Source of the DNA: CAZOOW01 sp964581535
GTDB lineage: Bacteria > Patescibacteriota > Saccharimonadia > Saccharimonadales > Saccharimonadaceae
Length of the DNA stretch: 64,000 bases
Direction of reading: 5' to 3'
NCBI GenBank assembly: GCA_964581535.1
Contig: CAZOOW010000001.1
Location: 274,580 to 338,579, forward strand
Below the pieces are notes generated by a model, which saw only the letters and a program-made list of their open reading frames with translations, was not told the origin of the DNA and did not search any database. How positions within the stretch are numbered: the first letter of the stretch is position 1; every line of letters begins with the position of its first letter. Both the position numbers and the translations under genes were made by a program. Below are positions 48,223 through 56,245 of the stretch, piece after piece.

Positions 48223-48253
48223 ATAAGGGCTGGGCGAATGTCTAGCCCTTTTT
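48223..48253 (+). terminator. Terminator between the two pilin genes
   Basis: AAGGGCT pairs with AGCCCTT over an ~12-nt loop, followed by TTTTATAT. Confidence 0.8.
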
Positions 48254-48269
48254 ATATGTAATGTGTACA

Positions 48270-48478
48270 GCTATAATCATAAGCATATAGACTCCCGTAG
48301 TCTAGGTAACATAACGTTCTAGCCCATAGGGTGGGTGGAAAGGAAACAACGAACGACTATGAACAAACAAACGAAGGGATTCACTATCATCGAGGTAGTA
48401 CTAGTCCTAGCCATTGCAGGACTTATCTTCCTGATGGTATTTTTGGCACTACCAGCACTACAGAGAAGTCAAAGGGAC
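48270..48478 (+). repeat. 209-bp perfect direct repeat, copy 2
   Basis: Second copy of 47648-47856: same promoter, leader, ribosome-binding site and first 40 pilin codons. Beyond it single matches continue for a few bases (G to A changes at the first mismatches) and then the sequences diverge fully. Confidence 0.95.
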
Positions 48479-48832
48479 ACACAAAGACGTTCAAGCGTTG
48501 CCCATTTTGTAGCAATGATAGCCCAATATCAATCAAATAATCAAGGTGCTCTTCCGACGAACAGTGAAGGTACTTGCTCAGGCCCCGCTTCAAAAAGCGC
48601 TGATTGTTTCGTTCAAAAGTACGTTACCTCTAGCTGGACAGATCCTTCGCAGGGCGAACCATATCGTGCGAGGGATGTTGGAGACCCACTTTTGGAGCAT
48701 GGAGATTGGAAATACGCATTGAATAGAAAATGTGTTGGTGATACTCCCAACTCAGCTGATTCTGGTGGAGCTACGAAATATGTTATTCAAATGAAGCTTG
48801 AGGCTGGCTTTGTTTGCATGGACAATCAATAG
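48359..48832 (+). CDS. Type IV prepilin, copy 2 (different mature domain)
   Basis: 157 residues. Residues 1-40 are identical to copy 1 (GFTIIEVVLVLAIAG...RSQRD), while the globular part differs and shares only a pattern: Gln/Asn-rich alpha-beta loop, SWTDPSQGEPYRA, and Cys residues (GTCSG, SADCF, KCVG, FVCMDNQ). Four Cys make two disulphides possible, versus two Cys in copy 1. Ends 70 bp before the prepilin peptidase and is followed by terminator ACCGC..TACG/CGTA..GCGGT (48853-48878). Confidence 0.92.
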   Translation: MNKQTKGFTIIEVVLVLAIAGLIFLMVFLALPALQRSQRDTQRRSSVAHFVAMIAQYQSNNQGALPTNSEGTCSGPASKSADCFVQKYVTSSWTDPSQGEPYRARDVGDPLLEHGDWKYALNRKCVGDTPNSADSGGATKYVIQMKLEAGFVCMDNQ

Positions 48833-48852
48833 AGCACACCGCTATGAGCAAT

Positions 48853-48885
48853 AAACCGCTTACGTTTTTCGTAGGCGGTATATTT
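48853..48885 (+). terminator. Terminator after the second pilin
   Basis: ACCGCTTACG pairs with CGTAGGCGGT (one mismatch/wobble) around a T-loop, followed by ATATTTATT. Confidence 0.75.
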
Positions 48886-48914
48886 ATTACGCTTAGATTG
48901 CTAGAATGATAGAA

Positions 48915-49724
48915 ATGGATGCCTTGTTGATTATCGCCTATCTCTTTATTCTTGGTGCTGTTTTTGGTAGTTTTGCCGGTGCGGTCGCTTGGAGACTATA
49001 TAATAAACGCAACTTCGTCAAAGAACGCTCAGAGTGCGAACACTGCCAACATACTCTCGCGGCGAAAGACCTGTTGCCGGTGGTCAGCTGGCTCTGGCTG
49101 AAGGGTCGATGTAGGTATTGTAAGGCACATATCGGCTATAGTGCGTTGCTGCTCGAGGTGGGTCTAGGCCTGGCGTTCGTCGGTTCTTATATCGCGTGGC
49201 CGTTCGGGTTCAGCAGTTTACTTGAAACTGTGATGTTTATGTTATGGCTTGTGGCACTAGTGTGCTTCGCGATTTTGTTTATATATGATCTACGACACTA
49301 CCTTTTACCGGATAAAATCATGCTGCTACTGCTCGTTGTGTCTGTCGGAATATTCGTTCTCCGGATGTGGCTGCAGAATGCAGATATTATCTCTGGCGCT
49401 CAGGAGGCGCTGCTAGCCATGATTCCTGTTACGGGTGTGTATGGGTCGCTGTATCTTATTTCGAAGGGGAGATGGATAGGGCTAGGGGATGTTAAACTCG
49501 GCGTTATCATCGGCCTGCTCGTCGGTTGGCAAGGCGCGCTAGCGGTGCTACTGCTTTCAAATTTGCTGGGAACAGCATATCTGCTGCCTGGCATGGCACT
49601 AGGAAAAGTAAAACGCACACAACACATACCGTTTGGTCCATTTCTGATCGTGGCGACATATATCGTGTTTTTATGGGGCGAAAAGCTCATTTCTGCTTAT
49701 AAAGGTTTCTTCTTCATTCCATAG
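48915..49724 (+). CDS. pilD: Prepilin peptidase / leader methyltransferase PilD
   Basis: Cuts prepilin leaders after Gly and methylates the new N-terminus. The ATG at 48915 is chosen because the earlier ATG at 48906 overlaps the -10 box TGCTAGAAT (48902-48907); the real start is 7 nt beyond it. 269 residues, about eight membrane helices, N-terminal domain with the four-Cys motif CEHC...CRYC (~39-76), and both catalytic aspartates in IYDLRHYLLPDK and GLGDVKLG. Complete enzyme for the pilins on either side. Confidence 0.94.
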   Translation: MDALLIIAYLFILGAVFGSFAGAVAWRLYNKRNFVKERSECEHCQHTLAAKDLLPVVSWLWLKGRCRYCKAHIGYSALLLEVGLGLAFVGSYIAWPFGFSSLLETVMFMLWLVALVCFAILFIYDLRHYLLPDKIMLLLLVVSVGIFVLRMWLQNADIISGAQEALLAMIPVTGVYGSLYLISKGRWIGLGDVKLGVIIGLLVGWQGALAVLLLSNLLGTAYLLPGMALGKVKRTQHIPFGPFLIVATYIVFLWGEKLISAYKGFFFIP

Positions 49725-49733
49725 CTATAACAG

Positions 49734-49752
49734 ATAGTGCTTGTGCTATACT
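49734..49752 (+). promoter_or_regulatory. Promoter of the minor pilin operon with conserved spacer motif
   Basis: ATAGTGCTTGTG (49734-49745), one base, TATACT (49747-49752), 10 nt before the ATG at 49763. Same block as at 6277 and 17218; no good -35 hexamer here, but TGC before the -10 gives an extended -10. Confidence 0.65.
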
Positions 49753-49762
49753 CATAACAGAT

Positions 49763-50647
49763 ATGGGTAGGCAAAGGGGCTTTACTATCATCGAGGTTGT
49801 GCTATTTCTTGCAATCAGTGGATTGCTGTTCATGATGGCCTACGGTGCGACGAATGGGACGATAAAAAACGTCCGAAACGACGATTCAAGAAATAGCCTT
49901 GTATCGTTTATTCAAAAACAGTACACGACGGTCCTGACAAACGACATTCCACGCCCGCTGCGCCCCGGTGAGTCGGTTACGTGCAGTTCGGGTCTTGGTA
50001 CAGATATTACAGTTCAATCAGGGGTGAAAAGAGTAGGAGCCTCTCAGACGTGCTTACTGATTGGCCTTCAACTCAGAATAGTTCAAAATGCCGATGGTGA
50101 CCAGATAAAAACCTATCCGATTTTAGCCTTCGCAGCCGCAGCGCCTGGCAATCTGCCTACTGAAGCATTAAAAAATGCTAACCCCGTCGTATGGGATGTT
50201 CAGAAGTCGGCCGGCGACGCCAATACTCAAGACAGGGCAATTACAACATATGATTTAGAATGGAAAACGAAGATTTCAGATGCAAAAATAGGAATGAAAA
50301 ACTCTGAAGAAGCTGCAGCCAATAGGTCATTTGACGCAATCACGTTTATAAAAAACCCATTAACTGATTCAGTCGATGTGCTGTATTCTCGGGGAACGAA
50401 CTTTAACATTCTGCCCATACTTGTATCAAATGAGAACTCAATACCTTCCCAACGTCGAAATACGCCAGCAATCATTTGCCTAAAGTACAGCGACAGTAAC
50501 GCAGCAAACCGTCGAGATGCGATTTTGATTCATGGATCGGACGGCGCGCAGGGAATTGCTATCACTGATATTTCTGGTGTAGAGGGGCGACAGGGTGATT
50601 CACATCTGGAAGATGTCTATACGGGAGGATTAAGCTGTGCTAACTAA
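49763..50647 (+). CDS. Minor pilin-like protein 1
   Basis: 294 residues with a class III-type signal MGRQRGFTIIEVVLFLAIS (cleavage after Gly6, Glu+5) and a hydrophobic helix, then an exposed domain. The helix is followed by a long alpha-beta region and three or more Cys. Overlaps the next gene by 11 bp, so the four minor pilin genes (49763-53212) form an operon like pilV-pilW-pilX-fimU sets. Confidence 0.85.
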   Translation: MGRQRGFTIIEVVLFLAISGLLFMMAYGATNGTIKNVRNDDSRNSLVSFIQKQYTTVLTNDIPRPLRPGESVTCSSGLGTDITVQSGVKRVGASQTCLLIGLQLRIVQNADGDQIKTYPILAFAAAAPGNLPTEALKNANPVVWDVQKSAGDANTQDRAITTYDLEWKTKISDAKIGMKNSEEAAANRSFDAITFIKNPLTDSVDVLYSRGTNFNILPILVSNENSIPSQRRNTPAIICLKYSDSNAANRRDAILIHGSDGAQGIAITDISGVEGRQGDSHLEDVYTGGLSCAN

Positions 50648-51242
50648 TAATACTAAGCTGGAGCGGGGTGACACTATTATCGAGGTACTGCTAGCGCTTG
50701 CTATCTTAGGGATTATAATGACGACGATCTATGGCATCATGACAAAGAGCATGAACTCGGGCTATACATCGCTCGACCGTACAACGACTCAGGCAATGAT
50801 AAGTGGCCAGGCAGCTCAACTCCGTGCTGTCCATGCTGCGTATACTAAAGCAGTGTTCTTCGGAAACCCTACGGATGCTCTCCTATGGGGAAAGATCCGT
50901 GAGAGAGTTATTATTGCTACCACTGTCGATACTACGGCGCGTGATGATGGCTGTTCAAGCCCCACTGAGGCTGCAAATAAACGGTTCTGGCTGGATTTGG
51001 ACGCAGCAAATAATTTGCAAATATATCCCGCCAATATAGGAGATGCTGTGCCTATTAGTCGTCCAGACGGCGTGACGAAACCCACACTAGGGAAGGGTAT
51101 CTGGGTAGAAGGCTACTCAACGAAAGAAAACGGACAAACAGTAATGGATTTTTACATCAAAGCATGTACGCCGCCGATTTATGGTGATGGTTCAAATATT
51201 CAGCGGCAAACAAAAACAGTCGTGAGGCTTTATGACATATAA
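50637..51242 (+). CDS. Minor pilin-like protein 2 (PilV-type)
   Basis: 201 residues. Short leader MLTNNTKLERG then DTIIEVLLALAILGIIMTTIY: a prepilin site with Asp instead of the usual Phe at +1 and Glu at +5, and a hydrophobic helix. The rest is a mixed globular domain. Overlaps the gene before (11 bp) and after (11 bp). Confidence 0.82.
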   Translation: MLTNNTKLERGDTIIEVLLALAILGIIMTTIYGIMTKSMNSGYTSLDRTTTQAMISGQAAQLRAVHAAYTKAVFFGNPTDALLWGKIRERVIIATTVDTTARDDGCSSPTEAANKRFWLDLDAANNLQIYPANIGDAVPISRPDGVTKPTLGKGIWVEGYSTKENGQTVMDFYIKACTPPIYGDGSNIQRQTKTVVRLYDI

Positions 51243-51969
51243 CCGTAGCAGTAACGGGTTCACTCTTATTGAGCTGATGCTTGCGATGACGTTTTTTGGA
51301 GTGCTACTCATGCTTGCGACGGCTTTGTTTGTGCAAACGTTAGGGATGTACACTCGGGGTCTTACGGTTAAACAGATAAACCAAGCGTCCCGTACATTGA
51401 CAGACGACATCGCAAGGGTCTCTAACAGCACAAGCGCGAATTTTGAGCTGAGCGGTCAGTCTACGGAGGCATCTCTTCAGGACACGCTTGTGTCACGATG
51501 TATGCGTCTCGGTCAGACGGTTTATATCTGGTCTTACAGCTATGACCATGACGGGGTGTTCAACGATACGTATAAAGCAAAGAAAATGTATCGTTATAAT
51601 GATACAAAGCGACCTATCAGTTTCGCTCGGCTTCAACAAGGCACTTGTCCGACACCAACAACATACTACCAGGCGGGTATCGACCGGAAATCTGTCATCC
51701 CTCTCGTTGGTGACAATGTACGCGTTAATGAATTCGCTATCTATAACAACGCTACGTATGGGCTAGTAAAATTAAAAATCGTTTTAGGAACCTATGCTGG
51801 GTTGAATTCGCCGAATAATCTTCAGTCCACACCTGAGAAATACGATACGCTCAATAACCGTTGGCGGTTGGGGAGCTTTGAATGCTCCCCGGGTCTTTTG
51901 AATAACTTCTGTGCGTTCAGCATTTTTGAAACAATCATTTATCTGCCAAATAACGCGGTAGTGGAGTAA
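51232..51969 (+). CDS. Minor pilin-like protein 3 (PilW-type)
   Basis: 245 residues with the prepilin signal MTYNRSSNGFTLIELMLAMT (G-F, Glu+5), a hydrophobic helix and a globular part with paired Cys (SRCMRLG, QGTCPT, FECSPG, NNFCAF). PilW-like by size and by helix-proximal sequence (QASRTLTDDIARV). Confidence 0.85.
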   Translation: MTYNRSSNGFTLIELMLAMTFFGVLLMLATALFVQTLGMYTRGLTVKQINQASRTLTDDIARVSNSTSANFELSGQSTEASLQDTLVSRCMRLGQTVYIWSYSYDHDGVFNDTYKAKKMYRYNDTKRPISFARLQQGTCPTPTTYYQAGIDRKSVIPLVGDNVRVNEFAIYNNATYGLVKLKIVLGTYAGLNSPNNLQSTPEKYDTLNNRWRLGSFECSPGLLNNFCAFSIFETIIYLPNNAVVE

Positions 51970-51988
51970 GACTTATAGGACGGTACGT

Positions 51989-53212
51989 ATGAGCTATAAT
52001 AAAAACCATATGCAGGTTGATAAAAGTCTGAAACGCCAGTCGGGACTAATATCCTTCTACACGGTGGTGTTGTTTGCAATCATTCTTTCAACCGTAGCGG
52101 TTGGCTTTGCGAAGATCATGGTAGATGAAGCCCAGCAGACTTTGTCGGACGACCTTTCTAAAAGCGCATACAACTCTGCCCAAGCCGGTATCGAAGATGC
52201 AAAACGGGCAATGATGTACTGCGCGTCTAGCGGTGGCGCAGGCGATTGCTATGAAAGGCTATACAACAGTACTTGTCCTGGGTTTAATGCTACAGCAACA
52301 TTTGTACCCATTGGTATCCCGCAATCACAGCCCGGTTCAGGAACGTTAGTCGGTAGTACCAGTCAACAACAAGGCTACAGCTGTGTGATTATCACTCGAG
52401 ACACCCCGAACATCACCGGAACACTCCGGTATGGAACTGACGTCGACAGCGCTATGTATCAACTAAATACACTTGAACATCTGGCATCAGTAAAGCTTTC
52501 GTGGCAAATGGATCCAAGTGCGGGAATTACTCAGTCTGCTGTGATCCCTGGAGTGCCTGGCTATCCGAGAAAAGAAGGTAACGCACGACTGGCAGACTGG
52601 AACTATGACGACAAACCAGTTCCAACGGCGCTGCGATTAACTGTTATTGAAACGCCTTCGGGTGGAAATGCTATTCCTAACAACCCAACACTCGGTGCAG
52701 GAATGACAATGAAGTCGTTGACTGTCATTCCAGATAATTCGGGCGTTACGAGCATTGATGTGAGTGACCCCCCGAAGCGTAACTACGTTGATTGTGACGT
52801 CACGACTGGCATATGTTCGACCATTCTTAAATTCAATACAGATTCAGGCCAGCAAGGTCCGCGCTACCTCATGCTGCAAACACTGTATAATCCTGGCGCA
52901 ACAAAGTACACCATCACGCCGTATACGGATGTAGCTGGTTTGATCCCGACCAAATTTGCCAATGTCCAACCGCTCATCGATGCTACCGGCTATGCAGGAA
53001 CTGCATTTCGTCGCGTCCAAGCGGCAGTACAGTACGGACTTCCGGCACGGGGTCTGAGTGCAGCGGTTGATGCAGGGGGCGGGATATGTAAGGATTTTCG
53101 AGTGTCGATTCTCTCGACCACTTACAGTCACGCCTATGACGGCGAAACAAACTCTAACTCTTGTGGCAGCGACACTAAAGTCGGCGGGGCTAGCTACCTT
53201 ACTGGAAATTAA
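51989..53212 (+). CDS. Minor pilin-like protein 4 (PilX-type)
   Basis: 407 residues. An N-terminal basic leader (KSLKRQSG) precedes a hydrophobic helix LISFYTVVLFAIILSTVAVGF without the standard Glu+5, as in PilX/GspK-type tip pilins, followed by DEAQQTLSDDLSKSAYNSAQAGIEDAKRAM, typical of PilX. The large C-terminal domain has scattered Cys. Last gene of the pilus locus; the convergent xerD ends 3 bp beyond. Confidence 0.8.
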   Translation: MSYNKNHMQVDKSLKRQSGLISFYTVVLFAIILSTVAVGFAKIMVDEAQQTLSDDLSKSAYNSAQAGIEDAKRAMMYCASSGGAGDCYERLYNSTCPGFNATATFVPIGIPQSQPGSGTLVGSTSQQQGYSCVIITRDTPNITGTLRYGTDVDSAMYQLNTLEHLASVKLSWQMDPSAGITQSAVIPGVPGYPRKEGNARLADWNYDDKPVPTALRLTVIETPSGGNAIPNNPTLGAGMTMKSLTVIPDNSGVTSIDVSDPPKRNYVDCDVTTGICSTILKFNTDSGQQGPRYLMLQTLYNPGATKYTITPYTDVAGLIPTKFANVQPLIDATGYAGTAFRRVQAAVQYGLPARGLSAAVDAGGGICKDFRVSILSTTYSHAYDGETNSNSCGSDTKVGGASYLTGN

Positions 53213-53215
53213 CGA

Positions 53216-54127
53216 CTACTCGACATTTTTCCGATGAAATTTCTGATGTATTTCTCGTAGGTGCTGGTCTGTGACATGGGTATAAACCTGTGTTGTCTGG
53301 ATATTACTGTGGCCGAGCATTGACTGAACGCTACGAAGGTCTGCGCCATTCATCAGAAGATCCGTCGCAAAGCTATGGCGCAGTGTATGGGGTGAAACGT
53401 GTTTAGTGATGCCGGCAAGTTTTGCGTACTGCTCGACTGCACGCTGAACAGAGCGGGGGGTAAGCCGGAAGCTTTCGCCCTCACCTGACTTCGCTCCACT
53501 GTAGCGGATAAAAAGTGGTTTAGCACTATCGGTTCGTTTGTCTAAATAATGCGCCAGCCATTCGGTTGCTTCTGGGCTGATAAAAACCGGGCGGTCTTTT
53601 TGGCCTTTTCCGCGAACCATAAATTCGCCTCGTTTTAGGTTAATATGATCGCGGTCGAGGTTGCACAGCTCACTGACACGCAGTCCCGAGCTATAAAGAA
53701 GCTCGACAAGGGCTTTATCCCGCAGACCTTGAGGCGTATTCGTGTCTATCGTCTCTAGCAGTCGCTCGACTTCCTCAGAAGACAAAAAAGTAACTTGTTT
53801 TCGAGATGTTTTAGGCAGTTCTATTTTTTCCGGGGTAAGTGTTTTTATGTCGCGTCGGCTGCAGTAGCCGAGGAAGTTCCGCAAGGCAATAAGATGATAG
53901 CTCTGTGTAAGCAAGGTGAGGGGAGTGCCTTGCTCGTTTTCGTAGCGGTTTAGCCATAGTCGCCATTTGCGCACTAGCTCGCTGGTTATTTTGGCTACTT
54001 CAATATCTCCAGCGAACTCGACAAGCCGGTCGAGGTAAAGATGGTAGTTCTCGGCGGTTTTTTGGCTCCGTCCACGTTCAACTTCGAGATACTCGATATA
54101 GTCCATGATTAAGTCACTTAGGTACAT
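53216..54127 (-). CDS. xerD: Tyrosine recombinase XerD/XerC-like
   Basis: Resolves chromosome dimers at dif with FtsK. The ATG at 54127 (MYLSDLIMDYIEYLEVERG) gives 303 residues, the normal size, and has TATGAT 6 nt upstream on the minus strand; the reading up to 54220 would cross into the uppP promoter. SAM-like N-terminal domain (~1-90) and a catalytic domain with Arg (SSGLRVSELCNLD), His-x-x-Arg (SPHTLRHSFATDLL), His/Trp (LGHSNIQTTQVY) and Tyr (VYTHVT). All catalytic residues present. Only one Xer protein is seen in this window. Confidence 0.92.
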   Translation of the reverse strand: MYLSDLIMDYIEYLEVERGRSQKTAENYHLYLDRLVEFAGDIEVAKITSELVRKWRLWLNRYENEQGTPLTLLTQSYHLIALRNFLGYCSRRDIKTLTPEKIELPKTSRKQVTFLSSEEVERLLETIDTNTPQGLRDKALVELLYSSGLRVSELCNLDRDHINLKRGEFMVRGKGQKDRPVFISPEATEWLAHYLDKRTDSAKPLFIRYSGAKSGEGESFRLTPRSVQRAVEQYAKLAGITKHVSPHTLRHSFATDLLMNGADLRSVQSMLGHSNIQTTQVYTHVTDQHLREIHQKFHRKNVE

Positions 54128-54212
54128 ACCTCCATCATACCGCTTACGGTAATATTTTGCGACATGACAAAAATGTATTAGCTGATTCAATTGGTAGGGT
54201 ACAATAGAAATC

Positions 54213-55004
54213 ATGAGCATCTTTGAAGCGATTTTCTTGGGTATAATCCAGGGATTAACTGAATTTATTCCGATATCCAGTTCAGGGCATTTAGTGATCG
54301 CTCAATATTTTATGAATGGTGCGAGCAACCATCTTTTTTTGGAATGGATAAACCTCGGGACTGTTTTGGCGCTCATCATCTATTTTCGTCAGCGAATTGC
54401 TCAAATCATAAAAGACATATTTGTTGGAAAAGACATTCGACTGGCACTAAATATCGTCATAGCCATGCTACCGGCAGGGCTAGCAGGGTTCTTTTTGGCA
54501 GATTTTATCGAAGGCAATGCGTTTTTCGGTAATGTCTGGACTGTTGTAGTAATGCTAGTGGTTGTTGGTATTTTTCTGATAGTTGTCGATAAGCTTCCGC
54601 ACCTAAGCTTTGTATCGCTTGAAAAGCTACCGGCGAAAAGAGCACTCGGTATAGGACTGGTACAGATACTCGCCCTTATACCCGGAACATCGCGCTCAGG
54701 TAGCACCATCATCGCCGGACGACTCAGTGGAATGAAGGCCGCCGATGCTGCCGAGTTTAGTTTCCTCGTCTCGATCCCTATCATGTTTGGTGTCATCGCA
54801 AAACTGTTGGTAAAACAGGGAGATAGAGCATATCTAATCGACAATTTAGCTCCCCTAATGTGGGGAAACCTAGCCGCGCTGATTAGCGGTCTATTGGCCG
54901 TAGGTTTTTTGATGAACTACTTGCAAAAACATCCGCTCTCAGTATTTGGGTGGTATCGTATTGCTCTTGCACTCGTTCTTGCCGTTATCCTAGTGTTACA
55001 ATAG
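54213..55004 (+). CDS. uppP: Undecaprenyl-diphosphatase UppP (BacA)
   Basis: Recycles the wall lipid carrier by dephosphorylating undecaprenyl pyrophosphate. 263 residues, about eight membrane helices, with the two family motifs GLTEFIPISSSGHLVI (Glu-rich motif, ~15-30) and PGTSRSGSTIIAGRL (~155-170). TACAAT (54200-54205) is 7 nt before the ATG, so it looks leaderless. Confidence 0.95.
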   Translation: MSIFEAIFLGIIQGLTEFIPISSSGHLVIAQYFMNGASNHLFLEWINLGTVLALIIYFRQRIAQIIKDIFVGKDIRLALNIVIAMLPAGLAGFFLADFIEGNAFFGNVWTVVVMLVVVGIFLIVVDKLPHLSFVSLEKLPAKRALGIGLVQILALIPGTSRSGSTIIAGRLSGMKAADAAEFSFLVSIPIMFGVIAKLLVKQGDRAYLIDNLAPLMWGNLAALISGLLAVGFLMNYLQKHPLSVFGWYRIALALVLAVILVLQ

Positions 55005-55032
55005 ATACAATAGTTCTTGAAAGGAGAAAAAC

Positions 55033-55551
55033 GTGGAACGAACTCTTATTGTGTTCAAACCTGACGCTGTACAACGTGCAATCATGGGGGAAATCATCAC
55101 CCGTTTTGAACGAGCCGGTTTGCACATCGTTGGGATGAAAATGGTGTCACCAGGCGAAGATCATTTCCGTAAGCACTACGAAGGTATCGGTAAACTCATT
55201 ACTAGGCGAGGTGAAGACATTTTTAACGTAACCCTTGCCGCTATGACGGAATCACCAGTAGTCGCTATTGTTCTCGAGGGTATTGATGCAGTGGAACATG
55301 TGCGGAAAATGGTCGGGGCGACTGACCCAAAAGACTCAGCTCCCGGCACTATCCGAGGCGATTATACGCATATTTCTCGGGCATACGCCGTCGCCAATGA
55401 CATGACGTTGCCAAATATCATTCATGCATCTGCCGATCTCAGCGAAGCACAGCAGGAAATTCCTCTCTGGTTCCAAGAACACGAACTGCATGAGTATGAC
55501 CAGCCGCATATGAAAACCGTGCATGGCCGTGCGCCGAACAAAAAAAAGTAG
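55033..55551 (+). CDS. ndk: Nucleoside-diphosphate kinase, GTG start, with insert and tail
   Basis: Balances NTP pools by phosphate transfer through a phospho-His. The start is GTG (55033) preceded by AAGGAG; MERTLIVFKPDAVQRA is the canonical opening. 172 residues versus ~140-150. It has the active-site motif NIIHASAD (His ~130), MVGATDPKDSAPGTIRGDY, and an insert after HYEGIGKLITRRGED compared with short forms, plus a basic C-terminal tail (HGRAPNKKK). Confidence 0.93.
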   Translation: MERTLIVFKPDAVQRAIMGEIITRFERAGLHIVGMKMVSPGEDHFRKHYEGIGKLITRRGEDIFNVTLAAMTESPVVAIVLEGIDAVEHVRKMVGATDPKDSAPGTIRGDYTHISRAYAVANDMTLPNIIHASADLSEAQQEIPLWFQEHELHEYDQPHMKTVHGRAPNKKK

Positions 55552-55617
55552 CTTATATGGTATGATAGAGCGCTTTCATAGGAGGGCGCTTTATCTGTGA
55601 GATAATACTTAATATGC

Positions 55618-55692
55618 GCCTCGGTAGTTCAACGGATAGAATAACTCCGTCCTAAGGAGCAGATATTGGTTCGATTCCAGTCCGGGGTACCA
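55618..55692 (+). tRNA. tRNA-Arg (anticodon CCT)
   Basis: Acceptor GCCTCGG (55618-55624) pairs with CCGGGGT (55682-55688) with two G-U pairs; T arm ATTGG-TTCGATT-CCAGT; anticodon arm ACTCC-GTCCTAA-GGAGC with loop anticodon CCT. The 3' CCA is encoded (55690-55692). D arm GTTC/GAAT. Reads AGG. Confidence 0.88.
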
Positions 55693-55698
55693 CTAACC

Positions 55699-55720
55699 AT
55701 ACCGCTTGTGCGGTATTTTT
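55699..55720 (+). terminator. Terminator after tRNA-Arg
   Basis: ATACCGC pairs with GCGGTAT over a TTGT loop, followed by TTTTT. Confidence 0.8.
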
Positions 55721-55726
55721 AGTAAA

Positions 55727-56245
55727 ATGGATAATATGGACAAAAACTTCAGCGGCCAGCGGGAGGGCGAAGAGGTCGTTTTAGTATTTCGGAGACATAT
55801 CATTGCGATGAGGAAGGGGTTTTATAGCCTTTTGATTCCATTTGCCATAGCGTGTATACCGGCTCTTATCTGGCCAGGCGATCTCGTGTGGCTAGGCGTT
55901 GCACTTGGTGGTTTTGTTCTCGGGCTATTACTGTTCTTCTACCACTGGATAGGATGGTATTTTACTGTTTTCATTCTTACTACTGAACGTCTGAGGCAGG
56001 TAACACAAAAAAGCATCTTTGGCACGAGTGTCATTGACCTGAACATATCGAAGATTCAAAATATTAGCTATAATATACCAGGTTTTACGGCTGAGATTTT
56101 CGGTTTTGGAACCATAGTTATCCAGACATATGTAGGAGATCTCATATTGGATCTAATACATCATCCGAGTGTAGTCTATAATAAATTACAAGATGTAGCA
56201 TCAGCTGCGCAGGGCGGGAAGAACAATGAAGAGATTGACGAATAA
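55727..56245 (+). CDS. PH-domain (bPH2/YdbS-like) membrane protein
   Basis: 172 residues from the ATG at 55727; a second in-frame ATG at 55736 (7 nt after a TAAAAT box) is equally possible. Two membrane helices (~30-75) follow a short cytoplasmic part (EGEEVVLVFRRH), then the bPH2 core with LTTERLRQVTQKSIFG and DLNISKIQNISYNIPGFTAEIFGFGTI. Function of the family is unknown in CPR; YdbS-type proteins protect against envelope stress. Overlaps the next gene by 20 bp. Confidence 0.85.
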   Translation: MDNMDKNFSGQREGEEVVLVFRRHIIAMRKGFYSLLIPFAIACIPALIWPGDLVWLGVALGGFVLGLLLFFYHWIGWYFTVFILTTERLRQVTQKSIFGTSVIDLNISKIQNISYNIPGFTAEIFGFGTIVIQTYVGDLILDLIHHPSVVYNKLQDVASAAQGGKNNEEIDE

